Source: Moniliophthora roreri (lineage: Eukaryota; Basidiomycota; Agaricomycetes; Agaricales; Marasmiaceae). Taken from it: a DNA stretch of 64,000 bases. Where the stretch lies: contig LATX02000176.1 in the NCBI GenBank assembly GCA_001466705.2, positions 310,001-374,000 of the forward strand. Direction: 5' to 3'. A program made the translations under genes and the position numbers. Shown piece by piece: positions 54,318 to 64,000 of the stretch; positions within the stretch are counted from its first letter, which is position 1, and each line of letters begins with the position of its first letter. The notes under the pieces are model-generated. The model had not been told where the DNA came from. It saw only the letters and a program-made list of their open reading frames with translations, and ran no database searches.

Positions 54318-55295
54318 TGTAATTAGAAGTTAAATAGCCTATATATGCAGGATGGAGTATTGGTGCTTGGGCTGCAGGAAAGATATTGACATGGGGTAAC
54401 TTCTAGCATGTAGATATAATTAATACAATGTCTGGGACACCAAATAATAATATATTTCATTGGGTATTAGTATAGATATATGAGCAAAATACAGAAAAAA
54501 CCCAAAATAAGGTAATGGATGGTACTGTATGGGATCTATTGTTGCTGGACCCTATTCTTTATAACTGGGACATTGATGCTCTGAATTCAATTTTGATGGT
54601 CCCATAATTCCCAGTTCACTGCCTGTGAAGATATCTACATATAAGTGGTTTTTTGAGAGTTTCTAGACATCCATTCAATCTGATGCTAATAAAATACCTA
54701 AAAGTTGCCCCTTACCATTTTTTGGGTCACTGAATCTGAATCCAAAGCTGCCTTGGTACAGTAATCATCCTCTGAGCAGCTATTCCATGATCACTAGCTG
54801 AATTATTTGTACAACATTTATACACTGTAAAAAGAGTGTTAGAGCATTGGGATTGCTTGGGTAAGTATATATTCCTCATCAGTACATTAATAAAGGAGTT
54901 TTAACCATGCCTTTGCCCTTCCAGATCATTCTCTGTGATGTAGTACTACCAAAACCTAAAAAAAGTGAATTTGACTGTAGTAATTCTGGAAAAAATACTA
55001 GGCTCCTGAGCTGCTGGTTCCAACATTTAGACATATAGAGGGTGTCCCAGCTATAAGGGGTAGGGTCCAGCAACAATAGATCCCATACAGTACTATCTAT
55101 CACTTCAATTCGGTTTTTTTCTGTATTTTGCTCATATCTATACTAATACCCAATGGCATATATTACTATTTGGTGTCCCAGACATTATATTAATTATATC
55201 TACATGCCAAAAGTTACCCCATGTCAATATCCTTCCTGCAGCCCAAGTACCAATACCCCATCCTGCATATATAAGCTATTTAACTCCTAATTACA
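54318..55295. mobile_element. Long terminal-inverted-repeat element, unclassified
   Basis: Left arm 54318-54572 and right arm 55043-55295 are inverted copies of about 254 bp, with scattered transitions and small indels (outer end TGTAATTAG). The 470-bp middle has no coding capacity. Flanks do not show a clear duplication; agca on the left and tgct on the right extend the inversion. A foldback or MITE of unknown superfamily. Confidence 0.7.
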
Positions 55296-55724
55296 CTGCT
55301 TTTTTAGCATTCTGATGCTCCCAAATTGCAGGGGCAACATCTCATAATATAATAGAGTATATGTACTCAATTCCCCAATTTTTATAACCCCAGCATGGCC
55401 CAATAGCCCCCAGTACACTCCCCAATACAGGTATCATGAGTGGCAAAAGTATTGGTGCCTCTGATGTAGCTTCTTCTATTTTTCCATCTGTCCCACCACC
55501 TGTAGAATGTAGTCAGTGCTTTTGGTTGTTGAGCATAACATTGCACCCAACACTATCATCTTACTTTAGTAATCATTACCACCACCTAGCTAATGATTCA
55601 GTGGCTCATCCAGTGCTACAGTATTCAAGACCCTCCAACTGGCTTGACTCTACAGGGTTGCTCAGTCCCTCTTCATTCACTCTGTCTATAAATAGTCATT
55701 ACAGAACACTGGCTGCACCACTGC
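55296..55724. other. No gene recognised
   Basis: A 112-codon Ser/Pro-rich frame begins at 55436 and reads into the D-type LTR; not recognised as a protein family. Confidence 0.35.
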
Positions 55725-56718
55725 TGAAGATGCTCAAAATCTATGCCTCTACTATGAAAACACAAGGCCTGTAGTGCTAAAATACTCCAAAAAAGGTAAA
55801 TAAGTTCTTGATTCTCAGTTGTTTTTGCAAGTTGGTTCAGTGTGGTTCACTGTTACTGCAATGTTAAGAATGATTCTCAGCATCTCACTCAGTAGTTCAG
55901 AGATGAGTGCCTTCAAGACAAACTTCTCAAATTGAGATATGTGTTCTGTACTTGTAAATATTTTCATGGGTTTGTAGTTTTATTAATCACTTTAAAGCAA
56001 AAATAGTAACTAAAGGTTCAACCAGAAACTGCCTAAAGACCAAAACTTCTTCTAAGCAAGAACAAAGGTACCTTTTATACCTGAATATAGCCCTCTTAGC
56101 TATAGTCTGCAATGATTCTCAAGAGGACAAATCTTCTAGACACTGCTAGCCTGAAACCCTCTCTGATTCATATTAAAACACCAGACTATACTGATGCATG
56201 TCAGTTACCCTTTTAGCAACTGATACAATGTTCATCTTATTAGAAAACATGCCTCTTGTGTTAAAAACTAAGCTCTTTCTAGCTTTTATTTAGATCTCTA
56301 GTTTGGATTACAATCTCAGGTCTCAACTAGCCTATGCCTCTTGCACAACTAAATAAGCTAGGGCCTGAAGTGATCAAAAAATAGTGATTGCCAGTAGCTC
56401 TTCTACCTGAACAACAACCTTATACACTCTGGTAATTGGTGGGCAGTATCTCTTCTGCCTTCTACCTACAAAACACATCCCTTTATATACTCTACAACAT
56501 AAATAATCTAATATATCTGTTACACATAAAAATAAAACTGTGTCAGGTGCTAAATATAATATAAACTGAGCTGTGTTTAGTAATTTCTCTGTCACAGTGT
56601 CTAATTGTAGTCAGACTTTATAGCTATAAACTCTTTATTTCTTTTCTATTACAATTGTGCAGTCTTCTGACTCCAATTATTTGCAATTTTCTCTGTCAAA
56701 CAGCTTCTCTTCCAAGTC
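55725..56718 (-). repeat. D-type LTR, inverted and 5'-truncated
   Basis: On the minus strand it matches the D LTR from about its middle (GGAGTCAGAAGAC) to the exact 3' end GAGCATCTTCA at 55725. No primer site follows, so it is a solo or 3' LTR remnant. It gives an independent check of the D LTR end. Confidence 0.75.
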
Positions 56719-57142
56719 CTCTAAGCATGCAAGAAGTGAATAGGAAAAGGTTCTAAGTTCTGAACACTGTAGATACATACATAACTGAGCCAGTATTTAT
56801 ACTACAGTAAAGTCTAGAAATATAAAAGATAGGGAAATAACACATGTAAGCTATGGAAGCTTGGGTGTTTAACAGTACAAGAAGAGCATACAACAGAAAT
56901 AAGATGTCTGAGAAGAATAGTGTCTTGGTGCTGTTGCACACACCCTCCTGGAATTCATACAGAATTTCAAACAAATCAGAGAAAAAGGGAAAGAGAGAAT
57001 AGTAGGAAGGACAGAAATGTGTGTAGTGTGGAAAATGATGGAACAGTGAGAAAGTCCACAGCCATTATCTTAACTGTCAACAACTGTGGTGCTGCTGCTT
57101 GCAGCAGTGGCAGTGCAAGCCTCTTCAAGTTTTCAGATCTTT
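56719..57142. other. No gene recognised
   Basis: Short frames, no repeats matched. Confidence 0.4.
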
Positions 57143-57890
57143 CTACTGGCCTTTTTTGTCTTCCTCAGCAGCCTTCTTTGCCTGAGCCTGTTTAATAGTG
57201 TGCTCCTTCCACATTGTGTGCCTCATAGTGGAAACCACAGCAAACTGGACAATGTCAGAGTCTAGGTTCATGAAAGTGGATGGTCCAGGTGGTGTAGCAG
57301 TGGAATAAGGATTGGAATGGGCACCTAAAGATTTTGATTTAGTATGTTTGGGCTTGCAGCAAGCTGGAGTGGTATGAGGAGCAGTAGTAGTGGTAATAGT
57401 GGGTATGGCATTAGGAAGACTGGCACTGGTGGGTTGTGGGGGATTTGAAATGGTGGGTGCAGGAAACTTCTTCACATTAGCTTTAAAATCATCATCAAAC
57501 AGGTTCAACATCTGCAACTTGTTCTCAGTCCAAATCATTCTCCACATTTCTGACTGATGACAACATCCAACCCATTTGTGTCTACTGGTAGAATACTCAG
57601 CACAGCATTGTTATTTTTCTGCTATCAATCAAATTCTTCAGCTTCTGCAAGTATAGAATAGACTGTAATAGAAGGAGGTGGGTAAACCAGTATATTATAA
57701 TATTCAAGAGGAGTACCTGGTGCAGGTTCCTCACAGATATGTCCCAGAAGGCCTAGACTACAAATGAGAAAGAGAATTTGATGATCCCAATCTGCCAGAT
57801 TTTCTGAGCCCTTTAGTGTTCCTACTTTTGCAATCAACTTGAGCTGTGTCTGAAGTTTGGAGTCACTGACTGCAGGAAATGGGTAATAGG
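57143..57890 (-). pseudogene. Copia-like Gag remnant
   Basis: Minus-strand KVGTLKGSENLADWDHQILFLICSLGLLGHICEEPAPGTP (57835-57700) has the L.GSENY..W pattern at the start of Copia-type Gag/UBN2 proteins. It breaks at TGA/TAA near 57625 and resumes as a Pro/Thr-rich frame to 57143. No zinc knuckle or pol attached. Confidence 0.5.
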
Positions 57891-58050
57891 CCCAATTAGG
57901 TAGTATTGGTTAGGATGGAGTGGGCCGAGCAAGAGCAGCTGGGTACCAGAGAGATGTCTGTGCAGCAGCCAACACCATTCTGGAAATAGATGTTGGGATG
58001 GAAGCATTGTGGGAAGAGTTTGGACCTGATGATGAGGGTGGTGGAGGTAG

Positions 58051-58712
58051 TGATATGCATAAATTTTACCTTCTTATTTCACACACAAATGGAGAATATT
58101 TTGCACTTTTATGGTTGAAAATGAAGTATATAAGGGAATTGAGGACTAGTGTGAGCCCTGAGCAGCTAGTTAAAGTAAGTAGTAGAGAAGGATTCAAAAT
58201 ATCAGTAAGGTAATGGTTAACAGTAGGCCATACAAGGGTATCTGACCACTGCTGGTATGAAAATAAACAGTAAATCTGAACACAAAGGAGCATCCTGAAA
58301 CCTGTAGAGACTAACCCTATATCATGCCTCTATTGAAAGCACATCAAAGGGAATATTTTTACTTTTAATAATATCTTCAATTCCACACCCAATTTGAAGG
58401 AAGAATAAGAGCCTTCTATGATACACAAACAGAATATTAATGAGAAATAGAGATGAAACAGAGAATAACAAATTATCAGTAGGGATACTCAAGATACTAA
58501 TATCAAATTAAAGGAAATGAAATAGATGACCAGTTACCAAGAAGGCACCTGAATCACAGAAGAGAGAAAGACAAAGCTGTATAATGGAAGAGCCAGAATG
58601 GCTGAGCTTACTCATACACTTGAACAAGAAAAGGAAGCATATTATGCATCCACAGAGCAGATGACAGCAGACAGAAAAGGAAGGAGCAGTGTGGAGTGGC
58701 ATGAAAGTATAA
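58051..58712 (+). repeat. D-type LTR, 5' part
   Basis: Begins TGATATGCATAA at 58051 like the D LTR at 19419 and matches it for about 660 bp, until about 58712, where integrase sequence starts. Confirms the D LTR start. Confidence 0.75.
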
Positions 58713-59790
58713 CATCACAGCTTACCAAAGGTCATTGTTAGTGATAGGGATTTGTTGTTCACCTTGCATTTCTGGAAACATCTGCATGCACTAATTGGTA
58801 CAAAATTCTGTGTTTCATCCCTAGACTGATGGATTGATGGAACAGGCAAATAGAACAGTGGTTCAAATGATCTGGTCCTGTGTGAATGAACTTCAGGATA
58901 ACTGGGCCATTAGGCTATCTGCAGTGGAATTTGCTATTAATTTAGCCTGTTCTGAGACCACTGGTTACTCACCTTTCTTTCTGAACTCAGGGCATATTCC
59001 TTGATCTTTCATCTGGAACAAGGCAGATGTTTCAGAGAGTGTCCAAAAATTTGCACAAGATTGGAAGTCAGCCATAATGGTGGCACATAATAGCATCCTG
59101 GCTCAACAGGTGAAGCAGACCAGGGATAGCAACCATTGCCAGATCCCATCTCCATTCTCAGAGGGAGATTTGGTTTACCTGTCAACACAGAATATCAGTT
59201 TCCCAAAGAGTCATGCTAGGAAGCTCATACCTAAGTACATTGGACCCTATTGTGTCCTCACAAGCCTAGGTGAAACTATGTTCAAGATTGAACTTCCCTC
59301 TAACTTGCAAAAGCATGGTGTCTATGATGTGTTTCATCCATCTTTGCTTTGTATTCATGTGCTAAATGATGATTGATTGTTCCCCAGGAGATCAGACACC
59401 CAGCTTGGAATTTTTGAAGACACCAATGATGAGTGGTTGGTAGACCACATTGTTTTGCATCAGGGATCACAGAAGGATGCTATGTTTGAAGTATGCTGGA
59501 AGTCAGGTGATACAACATGGCTACCATATGAATTATGTGAACATCTTTGTCCACTTAATGAGTACTTTGAGGTTCTAGGCATTCATTCCATTGAAGACTT
59601 ACAAGACAGCCAACAGGCTCAGAACAGTGATCATGATGCAGGCACTGTGTTTCTGGGAACAATACACCATCCTCTTGTTGGTGAGACTTTGCAGACAGAT
59701 AAAAACTCACTTGTTGTGAGAACAGTCCTCACAAGCTCCCCTGCTCATTCCTGCAGCCTTATACATCACTCTTGAATGTCTTCTCCAGCT
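58713..59790 (+). pseudogene. Integrase C-terminus and chromodomain-like tail of element K
   Basis: KVIVSDRDLLFTLHFWKHL, then a decayed TDG..EQANRTVVQM block, NWAIRLSAVEFAIN, TTGYSPFFLNSG, and after a TGA at 59002 the C-terminal part FSEGDLVYLSTQNI, LIPKYIGPYCVL, VYDVFHPSLL. A TGA at 59374 separates the chromo-like domain DEWLVDHIVLHQG...FEVCWKSGDTTWLPYELCEHL. Lineage differs from A/B/E. No upstream pol. Confidence 0.82.
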
Positions 59791-60223
59791 ATCACTTCAG
59801 TGAAAGCTAAGGCTTTCACAATCCTTGATCTTCCATGTGTTGTTTATAACCCAAGCAATGGCACTTTGCCTTGAGGCATTCATGTCAATCCCAATTCTGA
59901 TAATGTTCATCACAGTCTCAGCAACAATAACATCATGGAGATTCTGCATTACTCCTATGTGTTGATCAAATAATGGGTTACACCTGGTGTCAATACACTG
60001 TTGGCCTACTCTGAAATCATGCTGACTATCAACAACACTCTTGCTCCAGACTTTCCATGTACCTTAGCTCTCCAGCTTGACCTGGTTAATCTATTACTTG
60101 TGTCAACAAACATCAAACCTCACCATCTGACTTGTTCTCAAACTTGACCTGTGTTGCACACTCAAAAGGCATCTGAGTGTGTGGAATTGCGTGTTGCTTG
60201 GATGAAGCACAAGTAACATAACA
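59791..60223 (+). repeat. 5'-truncated LTR of element J and flank
   Basis: The LTR end is aagtaacataaca (60211-60223), as in C. The self-primer cagcttgacct is at 60073-60083. The LTR start is not resolved, and 59791-60050 shows no other feature. Confidence 0.6.
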
Positions 60224-60225
60224 TA

Positions 60226-60237
60226 AGATCAAGCTGA
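60226..60237 (+). promoter_or_regulatory. Primer-binding site of element J
   Basis: agatcaagctga, 2 nt after the LTR. One G-to-A change from the site of A, B and C, still complementary at 10 of 11 to the LTR self-primer. Confidence 0.5.
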
Positions 60238-60397
60238 TTGATTGCCAACCTATCAGGGTCTAGGCATCACCTGATATATTGACAAGACATTCCACAAAAG
60301 AGAAACTAAAGAAGCTGAGACCCCCCTCACTTGGGAATAAAGACTTGAACGAGACATTGCTGAAGCAGAAGCAAAACAGTGCAGTTTACAGACCCAA

Positions 60398-61636
60398 TTG
60401 ATATTGAATCCTAGTGGGTCAGTGATCCCACCGCTAACCCATCAGTCATGCAGACAACTATTGACCCTCTCACCAAGGCCATCACTCTTGAAGCAGTTTC
60501 CAGAAGAGACAGTAGCCAGAGGACACAAGACAAGGAGAATCTCAACCTCTGAATCCACCACCATTGGCATCAAAGGAGGAGCTCCCAAACCCTTGCCATT
60601 TGCAAAGACATTCATGAAAGAAGAGTTATATACATCTGATATTTCCTCCAACTCACCCAAAGAAACTGATCTGTTTCAGAAGCTTCTAGAAGCATTGAAA
60701 AACTCCCCGAGACCACAAACTCTGAAACTCAAAATGTTCAAAGACAAGAAGGTGTCAGGGAGCAGACCAAAGGAAGAGCCAAAGCCAGAGCAGACTGTGA
60801 TTGGAGCAACAGTGCAGCCATCAGATGATAAGGAGATTAAAGCTGCATTACCTACTCCATTCATGGGAGATAGGAAGGAAACAAAGAAGTTCATGCTGGA
60901 AGTACAACTTTACATAGCACTAAACCTAAAGGCAATCAAGAATGACAAATTGAAGGAGTTATTCATGCTGTCCTACATCCAGAGAGGAGCAGCCCAGTTC
61001 TGGAAGTCAGACAAAACTGAGACCCTTCTAGCTGAAGAAGATTCTGCCAAGATCTCTACATGGAAAAACTTCCTTAAAGATTTTAAAAAATTGTTTGAAC
61101 CCTTAGATGTGGAGCTTGACACACAGATGAAACTCTGTGACCTGAAAATGAAGGACAGGGCCAATGAATACTTCTACAAGTTCAAGTATCTGGCCAATCA
61201 GACCAGATACAACAACATGGCTCAAATCAAAGCCTTCAAAGGGGGTTACTCTGGAGCCTCATGTTGAAAATCATGACCAGGCTGGAAGGGAAGCCAGAAA
61301 ATATCAAAGATTGGATGAATGCCCCCATCCTCTACAATGAATCATACAAACAAGCACAACAGTACTCCAGGAAGCTTGATGAAGAAAAGGGAAAAAGAGA
61401 ATGTTCTGAAGGAAGGAAGAGGTAGCTGTAAAGAGGAGTATATGGTGAAAGGATTATGCTTCTAGTGTGGTAGAAGCAGACATCAAGCAAGAGACTGCCC
61501 CAATAAACCAAGGAGGGAAGAACAGAAGAAAGTAATGGTGGAGGATCAATATGTGAAGATCAGAGCCATTATCAAAGAACAATTGAAGAAAGAGAAGGAC
61601 CTCCTCCTAGACCTCATGGAACAAAAGGGTTTTTGA
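60398..61636 (+). pseudogene. Gag of element J
   Basis: Open 60398-61264 from an ATT-type position, so the true start is upstream or lost. TDLFQKLLEALKNSPR, EIKAALPTPFMGDRKETKKFMLEVQLYIAL, FMLSYIQRGAAQFWK, MKLCDLKMKDRANEYFYKF. A frameshift near 61240, then TRLEGKPENIKDWMNAPILYNESY, and a knuckle CF.CGRSRHQARDC around 61459-61498 with one stop. Ends in LMEQKGF at the TGA 61634-61636. Confidence 0.82.
61627..61633 (+). promoter_or_regulatory. -1 frameshift heptamer, element J
   Basis: G GGT TTT followed by the gag stop TGA. The -1 frame leads into PPPITISHFVLA of the protease, after one stop near 61643. Confidence 0.65.
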
Positions 61637-61639
61637 AAG

Positions 61640-62277
61640 GGTGAAAGAGTACAATGTCTCCTCCACCAATAACAATCTCACACTTTGTACTAGCTATGAT
61701 TGATTGAAATTCTATGCATATTCCTCTCAGACACAAAGTGGGAAGCAAAATCATTGAAACAAAAGCCCTTCTCAACTCAGGAGCTGGGAGAAGATTCATC
61801 AGCCCAAGCCTCACTTGAATGCTAGAGAAAAAATGGGATCTGCTCCCAAAAAAGATAAAGGTCTTCAACATAGATGGAACACTGAATAAGATTGCATGGA
61901 TCTCACATACTGTGAAACTTGACTTCACTATTGAAGGAAGAGAGTTTCATGAAGACCTTATGATCTCCAGACTGAGAAAGGAAGAAATCATATTAGGACT
62001 TCCATGGCTGCAGAGTTATAACCTAAGGATTGAGTGGCAGACTGGAAGGGTAGAATTCCTGCTGCTGTGAAAAATTATGATAAGGAGGTTTGTGGGGGTG
62101 TTGGATACAACAGAACTGGAAATCCTCATTAGAGCAAAGACAACCACCTCTCAAGAGCTGGCACAAGCAAAGGGGGAGAAGAAGAGGACCATTGAGGAAT
62201 TAGTACCTCCATACCTCACCAAATACTACTCTCAGTTTGAGAAAGGAGCAGTGGAACAATTCCCACCTTCCCGTTAA
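61640..62277 (+). pseudogene. Protease region of element J pol, truncated
   Basis: ITISHFVLA, KALLNSGAGRRFIS (catalytic Asp changed to Asn), KVFNIDGTLNKIAWISHTV, ISRLRKEEIILGLPWL, then the linker ELEILIRAKTTTSQELAQAK and YLTKYYSQFEKGAVEQFPPS. Ends at 62277, where the L LTR sequence starts; RT is missing. Confidence 0.82.
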
Positions 62278-63820
62278 TGTGCTCCATTTTCAGCACAGAC
62301 ATATAGCAGTGCATTTGCACGTCTAATTCATGAATTAGTGCAGAATACAGACCTGTGTTATACACATGGCTTAAGCACTAGTTGTCAATGAACCAATCAG
62401 TCTCTCAAATAGCACTGTGAAATAACCTAGTTGAGGCTTAGTAGACTATACTAGTCCACTACATTGCAGTAAAGTGTCGCTGTGAAGGTCCTTGGTCATA
62501 AGCAGACCAGAAACCACCAATTCTGATCTAATAAAGGAATTGATATCAGTGGGATCTACAGTCTGAATGCACCAGACTGGTTGCAAAAGCAATCACAAGC
62601 ATTATAACATGCTATTGAGACATTATCATTATGTGGAATGGCATTAAATACTTCAGAAGACCTATATACATGGTTATTGGAACCTATATCCAGTCAACCA
62701 ACCTATGTGTTGAGCATTCAAGGATTACAAGCTAGGCTATAATCATGGGTATCTCCACAGAGCCACCATCTAGGCCTAGCGGGACCCTGTATGTTGGAAG
62801 ATTGGTGGGATTACACATTCATTGAAATGCAGATAGAGGATTGACAACCACCAATCAGATAGAGAGGAAGGAAACTAGAGGAAGAGAAGGAATGTGCTGC
62901 AGTCTGCACATCAGTACCGCACCAGTGGTCCCATGCAACATTTGCACAAATATTCCCAATATTGGACATTTTCTACATGTAGCAGGACTTTTGGACACAT
63001 ACACATTCCTTAAACATACAACATCTTATCTTTTCCTATTATTTTGAGTTTTGGTATTATTCTATTTTCTGGACTGTATATAATGTGATGTACATTAGTT
63101 ACAAGGCTCAAGCAGCAGCTGGCATCTTGCCTCACTTCANCCTTTGCTATTGGATTGCGTCTGCACACCAGAACCTTACAGAATGTGTTACTTAGGTTGT
63201 GTTCAACCAGTGTTTGACTTGTTTGAGAGTCCTATGCTATTGGTATGCCCCTGCAGACCATACCTCTTGTAAATGTGTTACTCTGCACCACTTCCACCCA
63301 TTATTGGATTCTATTAAGAGTCCTTGACCATTGGTATGCTCCTGCAGACCATAACTCTTGTGAATGCGTTGTTTTGCACTGTGTTCATCCATTCTTGGAC
63401 CTTGCTAAGAGTCCTTGACTATTGGTATGCCCCTGTGGATCATAACTCTCATGAATGCACCATGTTCACCTATTATTGGATTCTGTGAAGAGTCCTTGAT
63501 GATTGGTTTGCTCCTGCAGACCTAATTCTGTCAGAACACACTACTTAGATCATGTTCAATTTGATTTTGATTGTTCTAAAGTGTTCTAAAATCTTATAAA
63601 TAATCAAATAAACTTCAAACCCCCTTGAACTTGATCTTTCAACTCAGATCATGTTTATCTTGTTGTTGGAACTCTATACTCACTCTTCACACTTGACAAG
63701 TGTTCAATATGATTATGAAGTAGAAGGATTCTATTTCCTTTGAGCCCCAAGAACTACTGATAGGTGCACTGTGGAGGATTGAGATGCTTCCTCCTTAGAA
63801 GCACAAAACCACTGTCTTCA
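62278..63820 (+). repeat. Long 5' LTR of element L
   Basis: Ends in tcttca at 63820, followed by the same primer site as D. J homology stops at about 62277, so the LTR begins at or after that; the exact start is unclear. TATATAA near 63075. Tandem 91-bp repeats in the last third. An N lies at 63140. Frames in 62600-62830 are short and not recognised. Confidence 0.55.
63180..63525. repeat. About 91-bp tandem repeats in L LTR
   Basis: Four units built around gagtcct..attggtatgc.cctgcagac, with gagtcc at 63227, 63318, 63409 and 63490 (spacings 91, 91, 81). Confidence 0.8.
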
Positions 63821-63822
63821 TT

Positions 63823-63840
63823 TGGAGCCCACTGCGAGGG
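63823..63840 (+). promoter_or_regulatory. tRNA-type primer-binding site of element L
   Basis: TGGAGCCCACTGCGAGGG, identical over 18 bases to 22512-22529 after the D LTR. The internal part of L continues past the window. Confidence 0.6.
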
Positions 63841-64000
63841 GCTCTTCTTGAATCATATTGAAAGTTTGTATAGTTTTCTGGCACTTAGGCAAGCATTCAT
63901 TACTTGCAAAACCATTAGTGGAGTGAGACTTGGCTACAAAGGTCTCTCCTACATAGGTTGGTTATTCATGCCAACCATCTTGTTGTGGCTCAGATCATTG

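Noticed and set aside
63180..63525. Repeat array resembling a CRISPR
   Set aside because: The 91-bp units are contiguous tandem repeats without unique spacers, in a eukaryotic LTR.

Overview
The window reads as a transposon graveyard from a fungal nuclear genome, most likely an Agaricomycete (Basidiomycota). Reasons: Ty3/gypsy chromoviruses of mushroom type, short GT-AG introns (49 and 55 nt), and decayed members of protein families that are multicopy in mushroom genomes. I found no intact cellular gene and no tRNA, rRNA or CRISPR. Species cannot be fixed from sequence alone.

Layout. 1-2917 holds two broken fungal repetitive-family genes, the second an XPG-I/PIN nuclease-like gene split by an antisense LTR. 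2918-19418 is a three-level nest. Gypsy element C (+) was split by element B (-, 4386-18900, 5-bp duplication agtgc). One LTR of B was then split by the youngest element A (+, 4497-11597). From 19419, C is broken by element D (+), a second gypsy lineage with a 1.66-kb LTR and a tRNA-type primer site. Element E (-, 28357-36484) broke D. Then come truncated minus-strand elements F (36485-40588), G (40589-41625) and H (about 42226-45215). 46855-48972 is a decayed fungal gene of a repetitive family, fused at 48973 to a gypsy integrase fragment (I). 49666-58050 is mostly unrecognised, with a hAT-like element, a 978-bp long-inverted-repeat element, a D-type LTR remnant and a Copia-like gag. 58051-63820+ holds another D-type LTR piece, integrase/chromodomain remnant K, element J (+) and the long LTR of element L. 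Three CACTA-type MITEs sit inside B and E.

How the parts work. A, B, C, E and J belong to one chromovirus group. Their design is LTR with an internal self-primer matching the primer-binding site 2 nt downstream (Tf1-like); Gag with a CCHC knuckle; a -1 frameshift heptamer G-GGT-TTT directly before the gag stop; Pol (protease, reverse transcriptase, RNase H, integrase, chromodomain); and, in A, B and E, a separate third frame (ORF3) just after pol with a conserved N-terminal block and two zinc knuckles. ORF3 is the best candidate here for something not yet described.

Decay. In element A all 14 premature stops in gag, pol and ORF3 are TGA, and 8 of the 9 LTR-LTR differences are at CpG sites, which fits CpG methylation and deamination. 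Two long perfect tandem duplications, each joined by a single N, look like assembly errors.
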